64,000 nucleotides of DNA, taken from assembly GCA_964622545.1 (NCBI GenBank), contig CAZUQM010000003.1:226727-290726 (forward strand). The letters are read 5' to 3'. Position numbers and translations under genes: made by a program. Below, in pieces: positions 9,055-16,749 of this stretch. Each line of letters begins with the position of its first letter. Positions within the stretch are counted from its first letter, which is position 1. The notes below the pieces were generated by a model that did no database searches, was not told where the DNA came from, and saw nothing but the letters and a program-made list of their open reading frames with translations. Origin of the DNA: JAFGLZ01 sp964622545 (GTDB taxonomy: Bacteria > Planctomycetota > Phycisphaerae > UBA1845 > JAFGLZ01).

Positions 9055-9089
9055 ACGGGCGGCCCGCCTCCCCTGCGCGGACCGCCCGT
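9055..9089 (-). terminator. GC-rich hairpin after leuA (possible terminator)
   Basis: ACGGGCGG (9055-9062) and CCGCCCGT (9082-9089) form an eight-base stem with a 19-base loop, 38 bases beyond the leuA stop. There is no good T-run on the minus strand, so it may only stabilise the 3' end. Confidence 0.4.
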
Positions 9090-9126
9090 CGTGGTCGGCC
9101 GTACGGTCGGTACGGTTCGACCGCTC

Positions 9127-10695
9127 CTACACGCCGCCCTCGGTGGGTTGACCGACAGCCGCGTCCTCCATCGCGATCAGGGTGTTGACCGCGTTGATGT
9201 ATGCCTTGGCGGAGGCCTCGACGATGTCCGTCGAGTGTCCCCGGCCGCGGGCGATCTTGCCGTTGAGCTGAATCCTCAGGGAGACCTCGCCCTGGGCCTC
9301 CTTCCCGCCCGTCAGTGCCGTGAGCTGATACTCCTTCAGCTTCACGGTGATTCCGATGATCCGCTGGATCACCGAGTAGATTGCGTCGACCGGTCCGTCG
9401 CCGGTGGCCGCGTCTTGAACGACGCAGTCCTCTTTGACGTTGCGGAGCCGAACGGTGGCCGTGGCGATCACGCCGCCGCCCGCCGTCGTCTGAACGCGCT
9501 CGAGTTGCCACGTGGCCGGGACGTCGCTGAGCACCTCCTCGACGATCGCCTCGATGTCCTCGTCGAAGATCTCCTTCTTCTTGTCCGTCAGCTCCTTGAA
9601 CTCGATGAAGGCCCGGTCGAGCTGCTCGGTCGTCAGCTCGTGGCCGATCTGCTGAACACGCTCCCGGAAGGCGTGGCGGCCTGAGTGCTTGCCGAGCACC
9701 AGTTCGCTGGCCGAGACGCCGACGTCCGCGGGGCACATGATCTCGTACGTGCTGGCGTTCTCCATCACGCCGTGCTGGTGGATCCCCGCCTCGTGCGCGA
9801 ACGCGTTGCGGCCGACGATGGCCTTGTTGCGCTGAACCTGGATGCCGGTCAGGTTCGCGACCATCTTCGACGTCGGGAAGAGCCGCCGTGTGTTGATCCG
9901 CGTCGTGGCGCCGTAGTGGTCGTTGCGCACCTTCAGGGCCATGACGATCTCCTCGAGCGCGCAGTTGCCCGCCCGCTCACCGATGCCGTTGACGGTGCAC
10001 TCGACCTGCCGGGCGCCCGCCTGAACCGCCGCCAGGGAGTTCGAGACGGCCAGGCCCAGGTCGTTGTGGCAATGCACGCTGATGACGGCCTGATCGATGT
10101 TCGGTACGCGCTCGAACAGCTCGGTGATGATGTACCGGAAGTGCTCGGGCGTGCTGTAGCCGACCGTGTCGGGGATGTTGACGGTCGTCGCCCCGGCCGC
10201 GATCGTGGCCTCGACGACCTCGGCGAGGAAGTCGACCTCGGTCCGGCTGGCATCCTCGGGGCTGAACTCGACGTCGTCGACGAAGCTCTTGGCCAGCTGC
10301 GTGCCCTCGACGCTCATCTTGAGGATCTCCTCGCGCGCCCGCTTCAGCTTGAACTCGCGATGGATCTTGCTGGTGGCGCAAAAGACGTGGATCCTCGGCT
10401 GCGCGGCATGCCTGACCGCCTCGGCGGCGCGACGGATGTCCGCCTCGACACAGCGGGCCAGGCCGGCGACGGTGCAGCCCCCGATCTCGCCGGCGATGGT
10501 GCGGACGGCCTCGAAGTCGTCGTTGCTCGTGATCGGAAAGCCCGCCTCGATGATGTCCACGCCCAGCCGCTCGAGCTGCCGCGCGATGTCCAGCTTGGCC
10601 GATCGGTTGAGCGACGCACCCGGAGACTGCTCGCCGTCCCGAAGCGTCGTGTCGAAGATACGGATGACGGGTTGGTCCGTGTTCGTGTCGGTCAT
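9127..10695 (-). CDS. leuA: 2-isopropylmalate synthase
   Basis: 522 residues, the usual length of bacterial LeuA, which condenses acetyl-CoA with 2-oxoisovalerate in the first committed step of leucine synthesis. The catalytic barrel carries Thr-Thr-Leu-Arg-Asp-Gly-Glu-Gln-Ser-Pro-Gly near the N-terminus, the metal-binding His-Cys-His-Asn-Asp near 206 and Asn-Gly-Ile-Gly-Glu-Arg-Ala-Gly-Asn. The C-terminal LeuA regulatory domain (about 390-522), where leucine inhibits, is complete. The ATG at 10695 has GGAG seven bases upstream; the extension to 10740 is rejected. No leuB, leuC or leuD is nearby. Upstream lies a leucine-rich leader peptide and an attenuator, described separately. Confidence 0.96.
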   Translation of the reverse strand: MTDTNTDQPVIRIFDTTLRDGEQSPGASLNRSAKLDIARQLERLGVDIIEAGFPITSNDDFEAVRTIAGEIGGCTVAGLARCVEADIRRAAEAVRHAAQPRIHVFCATSKIHREFKLKRAREEILKMSVEGTQLAKSFVDDVEFSPEDASRTEVDFLAEVVEATIAAGATTVNIPDTVGYSTPEHFRYIITELFERVPNIDQAVISVHCHNDLGLAVSNSLAAVQAGARQVECTVNGIGERAGNCALEEIVMALKVRNDHYGATTRINTRRLFPTSKMVANLTGIQVQRNKAIVGRNAFAHEAGIHQHGVMENASTYEIMCPADVGVSASELVLGKHSGRHAFRERVQQIGHELTTEQLDRAFIEFKELTDKKKEIFDEDIEAIVEEVLSDVPATWQLERVQTTAGGGVIATATVRLRNVKEDCVVQDAATGDGPVDAIYSVIQRIIGITVKLKEYQLTALTGGKEAQGEVSLRIQLNGKIARGRGHSTDIVEASAKAYINAVNTLIAMEDAAVGQPTEGGV

Positions 10696-10910
10696 GATGA
10701 TGCTCCGCGCCCGCTCGGCACGATGCGTTGCGTAGCGCAAGTTGTGTGGTGAATGAGGGCGGGCCGCCTTGCCCTTGCCACGACGGTTGGCCCCGTCAGG
10801 CCGTCGCGGGATCGCGGGTCACGGGCCAAGCTGCACGCGCGCGCAGCCCGGCCCGAGGCAGTAACAGGTTGGTCTCGATCGTCGGAAGCGTCATTCCGGG
10901 CCTCACACCA

Positions 10911-10947
10911 ACAAAAAGAGCCCTCGCAGTCTCGCGTAGGGCTCTTT
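10911..10947 (-). terminator. leuA attenuator: intrinsic terminator hairpin
   Basis: Read on the minus strand, AAAGAGCCCT (10947-10938) pairs perfectly with AGGGCTCTTT (10924-10915) across a 13-base loop, and is followed by more T residues (10914-10911). This is a complete intrinsic terminator inside the leuA leader, 215 bases before the leuA start. Its 5' arm GAGCCCTACGCG (10944-10933) can pair with the leader-peptide end instead. Confidence 0.88.
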
Positions 10948-10981
10948 GATCTTCGTTAGCGTCGTGTTCGGTGTTGATCAG

Positions 10982-10993
10982 GAGCCCTACGCG
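10982..10993 (-). promoter_or_regulatory. leuA antiterminator segment (leader region 2)
   Basis: On the minus strand this reads CGCGTAGGGCTC and spans the last Ala codon and TAG stop of the leader peptide. It is perfectly complementary over 12 bases to GAGCCCTACGCG at 10944-10933, the 5' arm of the terminator. A ribosome finishing the leader peptide would cover it; a ribosome stalled at the upstream Leu codons would leave it free to pair and abolish the terminator. Confidence 0.82.
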
Positions 10994-11073
10994 TTGCCCA
11001 GAAGGCGCAACGCCAGCGGTAGACCCAGGCTAAGGCCGAGCAGCAGCACGTCCTGTCTTGTCTGGCGCGTCAT
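10987..11073 (-). CDS. leuL: leuA leader peptide (28 aa, leucine-rich)
   Basis: A 28-codon reading frame upstream of the leuA attenuator. Ten of the 28 residues are leucine, all between residues 10 and 25, including a run of three Leu codons (CTG CTG CTC) and five different Leu codons overall. The ATG has GGAG ten bases upstream and lies about 30 bases below a good promoter. The stop codon sits inside the antiterminator segment. This is the arrangement of classical leu-operon leader peptides, whose translation senses charged leucyl-tRNA. The ATG at 11073 is preferred over the in-frame extension to 11235, which would run back through the promoter. Naming as leuL is by function, not by sequence homology. 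Confidence 0.83.
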   Translation of the reverse strand: MTRQTRQDVLLLGLSLGLPLALRLLGNA

Positions 11074-11101
11074 ATCGCGTCGGTCTCCAAGTACACCATA
11101 C

Positions 11102-11129
11102 ACTATATCGGTTGGAGGCACAACATCAA
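11102..11129 (-). promoter_or_regulatory. Sigma-70-type promoter of the leuA leader
   Basis: Minus-strand TTGATG (11129-11124), a 16-base spacer, then TATAGT (11107-11102). The predicted transcript starts near 11095, just above the leader-peptide ribosome-binding site at 11088-11085. It lies in the gap divergent to the SCP2-like gene. Confidence 0.65.
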
Positions 11130-11279
11130 CGCAGAAAACCTTCGCTCGCCGGCCGCACGGCCGCGTCACCGCTTCCTGGTTGACCTCCATTCGGTCGGGC
11201 AGGTATCCTTCCACTAGGAAGACGCATCCTTTCACGCACGACTCACGCGACGACCGATCCGTGCACGGTGGGGTCTGAG

Positions 11280-12041
11280 ATGCCCAACGAACGCGTTAAG
11301 GCCCATCTAAACCTGTACGCCGTCCTACCGAATCTCGAAGAGCTGGTCCGCTTCGATCCCGAGACCCAACGGCTTATCGAAACCTGGGACATCGGCGTGA
11401 CCTTCAGCGTCAGCGGCGGTCCGCAGGCCCACGTCGCCGTCCGCAACGGCCAGTGCACCGTGGCGAGGGGCAACGCCCAGCCCACCAACGTCAAGCTCTG
11501 GTTCACCTCGCCCGAGCACCTGAACAAGATGTTCGACGGTAAGGCCAACCCGATCCCGCTCAAAGGGTTCACGCGGCTCGGCTTCATGTCGAAGGAGTTC
11601 TCGAAGCTCACCGACCGGCTGGAGCACTTCCTCCGCGCCTCCGACGAGGTCCTCGCCGACGAGGAGACGTTCGCCTTCGTCACGGGCTGCATGCTCTACA
11701 CGGCCATCTTCGGGCTGGCCGAACTCGCCGAGCACGACCCCGACGTGGCCGATCTGGCCTCGCACGTCCCCAGCGGCACGGCGGAGTTCAAGATCTTGCC
11801 CGCCGGACCGGCGGTGCACCTGACGCACGCAAACGGACGGTTCACCGCCGCCAAGGGCGAGGCGGCCGAGCCGAACGTACGGATGGCCTTCCGCGACGTG
11901 AGGGTCTGCAACGATCTGCTCAACGGGAAGATCGACGCCTTCGCCGCACTGGGCCGGGGCGACGTCGTCATCACCGGGTTCCTGCCGCTGGCGGACCAGC
12001 TCAACGCGATGCTGGAGTATCTCGAGCCGTACCTGAAGTAG
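11280..12041 (+). CDS. SCP2-like protein with two sterol-carrier half-domains
   Basis: 253 residues from the ATG at 11280; a GTG at 11268 is also in frame. Two segments look like SCP2 sterol-carrier modules: about residues 30-95 (beta strands ending in a Leu-Trp-Phe-Thr-Ser-Pro region followed by a Gly-Lys loop) and about 155-253. The second repeats the pattern with Ala-Phe-Arg-Asp and Leu-Leu-Asn-Gly-Lys. SCP2 folds bind lipids or hydrophobic acyl compounds. There is no signal peptide or membrane helix, so a cytoplasmic lipid-binding or helper role is likely. It precedes an aminotransferase gene by 49 bp on the same strand. The ligand is unknown. Confidence 0.68.
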   Translation: MPNERVKAHLNLYAVLPNLEELVRFDPETQRLIETWDIGVTFSVSGGPQAHVAVRNGQCTVARGNAQPTNVKLWFTSPEHLNKMFDGKANPIPLKGFTRLGFMSKEFSKLTDRLEHFLRASDEVLADEETFAFVTGCMLYTAIFGLAELAEHDPDVADLASHVPSGTAEFKILPAGPAVHLTHANGRFTAAKGEAAEPNVRMAFRDVRVCNDLLNGKIDAFAALGRGDVVITGFLPLADQLNAMLEYLEPYLK

Positions 12042-12090
12042 CCGCAACCCGGTCGGCGCGACCGACCCATCGCGGCGTGGAGAGGGCATC

Positions 12091-13359
12091 ATGGCCGATA
12101 CCAAGACAGCCAAGACGGACGCGAATCTGTACACCTTCGACAAGTCGATCGAGCTGTTCGAGCGGGCGTGCCAGGTCATCCCCTGCGGCATCTACGGACA
12201 CCATTCGCCCGCGCTCCGCACCCCGGGCGCCACGCCGTACTACTTCGAGCGCGGCCAGGGCAGCCGTATCTGGGACGTCGACGGCAACGAGTATGTCGAC
12301 TGGATCTGCTCGTACGGACCGATGCTGGTGGGCCACAACAACCCGCGCGTCGAGGCCGCCGTGGCCAAGCAGCGCGAGAAGGGCGATTGCCTCAGCGGAC
12401 CCAGCGAGTTGATGGTCGAGTTGGCCGAGCGGCTCGTCAAGATGACGCCGTTCGCCGACTGGTTCGTCTTCGCCAAGAACGGTTCAGACATGACCACCTG
12501 GGCGATACAGGTCGCCCGGGCGCATACCGGCCGCGACAAGGTCGCCATGGCCCAGGGCGCCTATCACGGCAAGGACCCCTGGTGCACGCCGGGCCACGCG
12601 GGGCTGACCCGGGGCGACCGGGACGACATCCTGATGTTCCGCTACAACGACCTGACCGGGCTGAGCCGGCTCGTCGAGCGGCACCGCGGCAACATGGCCG
12701 CGATTATCATGACGCCGTACCACTTCACCAACTGGGCCGACAGCGAGATGCCCGTCGAGGGCTTCTGGCAGGCGGTCCGCAAGCTGTGCGACGACGAAGG
12801 CATCGTCATGATCATCGACGACGTCCGCACCTGCTTCCGGCTGAACCTCGCCGGCAGCGGCGAGGTCTTCGGCGTGCGGCCCGATCTGAGCGCCTACTGC
12901 AAGGCGATCGCCAACGGCTACGCCCTGAGCGCGTGCGGCGGACGCGAGGAGCTGAAGACGGCGGCCAGCAAGGTCTTCCTGACCGGCAGCTATTGGTTCA
13001 GCGCCGCGCCGATGGCGGCCGCGATGGCCACCCTCGACGAGATGGAGGCGACCGACGGCATTGACCGGATGCGGGAGATCGGTGAGAGCCTCTGCAAGGG
13101 GCTGACCGAGGCGGCGGCCTCGCACGGCTTGCAGCTCACATGCAGCGGCCATCCGTCGATGCCGATGGTGATCTTTACCGGCGATAAGGATCTATACCGG
13201 ACGCAGGTCTGGTGTGCGGAGATGACGCGTCGGGGCGCTTTCGTGCACCCGCACCACAATTGGTTTGTTTCGACCGCGCATACCGAGGAAGATATTCAAC
13301 TCACGCTGGAGGCGGCCGAGGCGGGGTTCCGCGCCGTGAAGGAGCGGTTCGGCACCTGA
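12091..13359 (+). CDS. Class III aminotransferase, glutamate-1-semialdehyde aminomutase-like
   Basis: 422 residues of the PLP fold-type I class III family. The cofactor lysine is Lys271 in a Tyr-Cys-Lys-Ala-Ile-Ala-Asn-Gly motif, and the Asp that binds the pyridine nitrogen lies in Ile-Ile-Asp-Asp-Val-Arg, where HemL proteins usually have Asp-Glu-Val. This altered motif and the neighbouring transketolase half argue against a housekeeping HemL role and for a specialised keto- or amino-sugar aminotransferase. A GAGAGGG site precedes the ATG. It lies between the SCP2-like gene and the transketolase half, all on the plus strand with short gaps, and probably belongs to one operon. Confidence 0.87.
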   Translation: MADTKTAKTDANLYTFDKSIELFERACQVIPCGIYGHHSPALRTPGATPYYFERGQGSRIWDVDGNEYVDWICSYGPMLVGHNNPRVEAAVAKQREKGDCLSGPSELMVELAERLVKMTPFADWFVFAKNGSDMTTWAIQVARAHTGRDKVAMAQGAYHGKDPWCTPGHAGLTRGDRDDILMFRYNDLTGLSRLVERHRGNMAAIIMTPYHFTNWADSEMPVEGFWQAVRKLCDDEGIVMIIDDVRTCFRLNLAGSGEVFGVRPDLSAYCKAIANGYALSACGGREELKTAASKVFLTGSYWFSAAPMAAAMATLDEMEATDGIDRMREIGESLCKGLTEAAASHGLQLTCSGHPSMPMVIFTGDKDLYRTQVWCAEMTRRGAFVHPHHNWFVSTAHTEEDIQLTLEAAEAGFRAVKERFGT

Positions 13360-13431
13360 CCTTGACACGACGGCCGGTCCTGTCGGGCCGGCCTTTGCGG
13401 CTTCGCGAGGCGACCGAGGGAGACACCATCG

Positions 13432-14274
13432 ATGCCCGTAACGGATGAGGAGATCAAGCAGCTCGAGGAGAAGGCCTACGAGGTCCGCAAGATGATCTTG
13501 CAGGTCACATCGTGGGCCGGGGGCAGCCACGTCGGCGGGGCACTGAGCCAGACCGACATCCTCACCACGCTCTACTGGAAGTACCTCAACGTCGACCCCG
13601 CGCGGCCGGACTGGGACGACCGCGACCGCTTCGTCTTGAGCAAGGGCCACGGCGGCGTGGGGCATGCGGCCGTGCTCGGGCTCAAGGGGTACTTCGATCA
13701 GGATCTGCTCAAGGAGTTCAACAAGACGGGCTCGCCGTTCGGCATGCACCTGGATATGTGGAAGGTGCCGGGCGTGGACGCCTCGACCGGCTCGCTGGGC
13801 CACGGCCTCGGCATCGCGTTGGGCATGGCCATCGGCGCGAGACACCAGGGCAAGACCTGGCATACCTACTGCGTGTGCAGTGACGGCGAGCAGTGCGAGG
13901 GCACGGTCTGGGAGGCCGCTATGGCCGGCAACCAGTTCAAGGTGACGAACCTGACCGCGCTGCTCGACCGCAACATGTTGATGATCGACGGCTTCACCGA
14001 GGACATCATGTCGCTCGAACCGCTCGCGGGTCGGTGGGAGGCCTTCGGGTGGTACGTCCAGGAGATCGACGGGCACGACATGCGGGCCATCTGTGAGGCC
14101 GTCGACAACGCCCACGCCGAGACCGAGCGCCCCTCGATGATCATCTGCAAGACCATCAAGGGCCGGGGCGTCGACTTCATGGAGAACAAGGCCGAGTGGC
14201 ACTACGGCGGACTGGACACCGCGACGCTCGATAAGGCGCTGACCGCGCTGGCCGGCGAATACGGGCGTGGGTAG
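13432..14274 (+). CDS. Transketolase, N-terminal (thiamine diphosphate-binding) subunit
   Basis: 280 residues covering only the first half of transketolase. The ThDP/Mg motif starts at Ser-Asp-Gly-Glu-Gln near residue 150 and ends about 30 residues later at Asp-Arg-Asn. The Lys-Gly-His-Gly motif and the Leu-Gly-His-Gly-Leu motif are present. Split transketolases normally have the C-terminal half as the next gene, but here the gene ends at 14274 and the next stretch is non-coding repeat followed by a convergent gene. The enzyme would need a partner encoded elsewhere to transfer two-carbon ketol groups. It lies 72 bp downstream of the aminotransferase, which suggests a shared pathway. Confidence 0.9.
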   Translation: MPVTDEEIKQLEEKAYEVRKMILQVTSWAGGSHVGGALSQTDILTTLYWKYLNVDPARPDWDDRDRFVLSKGHGGVGHAAVLGLKGYFDQDLLKEFNKTGSPFGMHLDMWKVPGVDASTGSLGHGLGIALGMAIGARHQGKTWHTYCVCSDGEQCEGTVWEAAMAGNQFKVTNLTALLDRNMLMIDGFTEDIMSLEPLAGRWEAFGWYVQEIDGHDMRAICEAVDNAHAETERPSMIICKTIKGRGVDFMENKAEWHYGGLDTATLDKALTALAGEYGRG

Positions 14275-14443
14275 CTGACCACCCAGCAGCACCTGCTAGG
14301 ACTGCGTTTGCGACATCTCGCGACGACCTTCCCGAGCCGCCGGATTCATCCGGCGCGGCCGCGCGGCACAAATGCCGCGGCTCCTGCAGCAACCAGGGCA
14401 TGCGTTGCCCTGTCCAGAGTCGCACACTGTCTGAAACGCGATA

Positions 14444-14460
14444 CTAGTACCCCGCCACAT
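14444..14460. repeat. Solo end of the TIR-bounded element
   Basis: CTAGTACCCCGCCACAT matches the CTAGTACCCGACCACAC end of copy D with one or two differences, but no element body follows. It lies about 50 bases before copy B. Confidence 0.5.
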
Positions 14461-14483
14461 CTCTCCTTGCAGGTTCGAATCGG

Positions 14484-14505
14484 GGGCGAGGCTCCTGCCG
14501 AGCCG
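14484..14505 (+). repeat. Short dispersed GC-rich repeat, copy 2
   Basis: Matches 2833-2854 at 21 of 22 bases and lies eight bases from element copy B. With copy B and the solo TIR end it fills much of the 460-base gap between the transketolase half and the convergent ggt gene. Confidence 0.6.
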
Positions 14506-14512
14506 CAATCTG

Positions 14513-14699
14513 GTAGTACTTCGCCACACTTGCTTCTTCTGTAGGCTCCCATCAGGAGGAGGAGGCGCCTATCAGAGCAGCGACCGTCAGGGAGCTGTGT
14601 TGTTGGGGCCCTTGAACAGCAACGCTCCTTCACAGGCACGTCTCCGACGGCGGTAACGAAGCTGGGAAGCCGGAAGACTCAATGGTGTTGGACGACTGA
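14513..14699 (-). repeat. TIR-bounded dispersed element (MITE-like), copy B
   Basis: About 187 bp, in reverse orientation relative to copies A and C, and the short form without the internal duplication. It shares the AGAGCAGCGACCGTCAGGGA core with copy D. Its ends (GTAGTACTTCGCCACACTTG and GTTGGACGACTGA) are more diverged than those of C and D. It lies between the convergent genes tkt-N and ggt. Confidence 0.72.
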
Positions 14700-14734
14700 G
14701 ATGCGACCCCAATTGGCAACAGGGCTCGTGTCGC

Positions 14735-16729
14735 TCAGTGCCCTGCGGGCATGCCGCCCTTTCTCGGATCGCTCGCACCGAGCAGCGAGTTGTCCGGCCG
14801 CCACTCAATCGCCTGTATGATGCCCGTCGTGCGCCGCTTGCCGATCTTGTGGCCGCGCTTCCTCAGCTCGGCGGCTAGCTCCCGGGAGGGAGGATCGCTG
14901 AAGCGGATCTCGTTGGGCATCCACTGATGGTGCAGGCGCACCTCCTCCATCGCCTCGCCGAGCGTCATGTCGCGGTCGAGCATATTGACCAGGACATTGA
15001 GGACCGAGGTGATGATCCGCGGTCCGCCCGAACCGCCCAGCGTGATGATGGGCAGCCCGTTGCGGTCCATCACGATCGTCGGTGACATGCTCGACAGCGG
15101 CCTCTTGGCCGGGGCCACGGCGTTGCGATGGCTCGTCTGCAGGCCGAAGGCATCGGGCTTGCCGGGCTCGGCCGAGAAGTCGTCCATCTCGTTGTTCAGG
15201 ATAATGCCGAACCGATCGGTCATCACGTAGCTGCCGAAGGTGGTGTTGATCGTTTCGGTCCAGGCGACCACGTTGTCGTCGGCATCGACGACGGAGACAT
15301 GGCTCGTGCCGTCGTCGTCCTTGACGATCCGCATCGAGCCGTAGGCCTTCGGGGGCTTGGTCTTCTTCTCGTCGATGCCCTTGGCGAGCTTGGCCGCGTA
15401 CGCTTCGCTGGTCAGGGTGTCCGTCGGCACGTCGGCGTAGGCCGGATCGCCCAGCCAGCGCGAGCGGTCCGCGAACGCGTGCTTGCAGGCCTCGACGAAG
15501 TAGTGTGTCGCCAGCCCCGGCTGGCCGACGAACAGGTCGGGCATGGGCTTGTTGTTGAGGATGGTCAGCACCTCGGCGATGACGATCCCGCCCGACGACG
15601 GCGGCGGCATGGAGAGGATCTCGAAGTCACGATACCGGAAGCGGATCGGCGTGCGCTCTCGCACGCGATAGGCCAGCAGATCGCGCAGGTTGAGCACGCC
15701 GCCCGAGCGGCGCACGGCTCGAACGATCTCGTCGCCGATCTGCCCGTCGTAGATCGCCAGGTCGCCCTTGTAGGAGATCATCCGCAGGGCGGCGGCGAGT
15801 TGGGGGCGCAGGATCGTTTGGCCCGGCTCGATGGTCCGGCCGTTCTGGAGCACGCTGCGATAGAGCTCGGGGAACCGCGTGGGGTAGTTGGGGTCCTTCT
15901 TGAACGTGTGGATCGTCTGATTGCACGCCCGTGCGTACTCGCGGTCGGCCTTGAAGCCCACCTCGGCCAGATCGAGCGCCGGACCGACGACCTGGCTTAG
16001 CGGCATCGTGCCGAACTCGCGCAGGACGTGCGACGCACCGGCCAGGAGCCCCGGCACCCCCACGGCCAGCCCGCCTTCGCGGCTCGGCGCGGTCACGTTG
16101 GGGTCGCGCTTCTTGGCCTCGATGTACATGTCCCAGGTCGCCTCGAGCGGGGCCATCTCGCGGAAGTCGACGGCCAGGGTCTGTCGGGTGCGGCTCAAGT
16201 GGATCAGGGCGAACCCGCCGCCGCCCAGGCCGGTGCTGTGGGGACGGGTCACGCCGAGGGCGAACGACGTGGCCACCGCGGCATCGACGGCGTTGCCGCC
16301 GGCCTTGAGGATCTCGGCGCCGGCCTTGCTGGCCTCGGCCGAATCGCTGGCGACCATGCCCATCTCGGCTCGGACCAGCCAGCGACGCGTCTTGTACGTG
16401 GGCTTGGTCTTGGGTTTGCGCGGGCGCGTGGCCGCGGGCTTCGGACGCGTGGCGGCCTTGGGCTTGTCGGCATCAGGCTGGGCCCGACGGGATCGCTTCG
16501 CGGGCCGCTTCTTCGCGGCCGGTCGCTCGGCGGGCGGCCTCTGCCGTTTGGGTTTGGCGGGCGCTTCCGCTTGGGGACGATCGCGCTCGCCTCGTCGTTC
16601 TGGCCTCAGCGGGAACTCCCGCGTGATGATGCGATCGTCCGATTCGGAGGAGGCCCTCCCGCGACGTTGTTCGGCGGCCGCGGCGCCGGCGAGGAAGATC
16701 ATCACGGCCAGGCTGGCTCGAATCAGCAT
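14735..16729 (-). CDS. ggt: Gamma-glutamyltransferase precursor
   Basis: 664 residues. After a signal peptide (about 1-19) comes an unusual Lys/Arg/Pro/Ala-rich stretch (about 45-115), then a complete GGT domain from about 120. The Ntn nucleophile is Thr475 in Asp-Gly-Thr-Ser-His-Val-Ser, where autocleavage makes the large and small subunits. The substrate-loop Gly-Gly-Ser-Gly-Gly motif is present near the C-terminus. The enzyme cleaves glutathione and other gamma-glutamyl compounds in the periplasm. Typical bacterial GGTs have about 560-590 residues, so the extra length is the basic linker. The ATG has GGAGG seven bases upstream and follows the pilT stop by about 20 bases. Confidence 0.93.
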   Translation of the reverse strand: MLIRASLAVMIFLAGAAAAEQRRGRASSESDDRIITREFPLRPERRGERDRPQAEAPAKPKRQRPPAERPAAKKRPAKRSRRAQPDADKPKAATRPKPAATRPRKPKTKPTYKTRRWLVRAEMGMVASDSAEASKAGAEILKAGGNAVDAAVATSFALGVTRPHSTGLGGGGFALIHLSRTRQTLAVDFREMAPLEATWDMYIEAKKRDPNVTAPSREGGLAVGVPGLLAGASHVLREFGTMPLSQVVGPALDLAEVGFKADREYARACNQTIHTFKKDPNYPTRFPELYRSVLQNGRTIEPGQTILRPQLAAALRMISYKGDLAIYDGQIGDEIVRAVRRSGGVLNLRDLLAYRVRERTPIRFRYRDFEILSMPPPSSGGIVIAEVLTILNNKPMPDLFVGQPGLATHYFVEACKHAFADRSRWLGDPAYADVPTDTLTSEAYAAKLAKGIDEKKTKPPKAYGSMRIVKDDDGTSHVSVVDADDNVVAWTETINTTFGSYVMTDRFGIILNNEMDDFSAEPGKPDAFGLQTSHRNAVAPAKRPLSSMSPTIVMDRNGLPIITLGGSGGPRIITSVLNVLVNMLDRDMTLGEAMEEVRLHHQWMPNEIRFSDPPSRELAAELRKRGHKIGKRRTTGIIQAIEWRPDNSLLGASDPRKGGMPAGH

Positions 16730-16749
16730 CGTGGAACCTCCGCTTGGTG

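Noticed and set aside
10987..11235. 82-codon version of the leucine-rich leader frame
   Set aside because: It would begin upstream of the promoter elements; only the last 28 codons have a ribosome-binding site below the promoter.
14470..14481. tRNA-like T-loop GGTTCGAATC
   Set aside because: No complementary T-stem, acceptor stem or anticodon arm could be found around it.
14275..14735. C-terminal transketolase half
   Set aside because: The stretch contains repeats and no long frame with transketolase pyrimidine-domain motifs.
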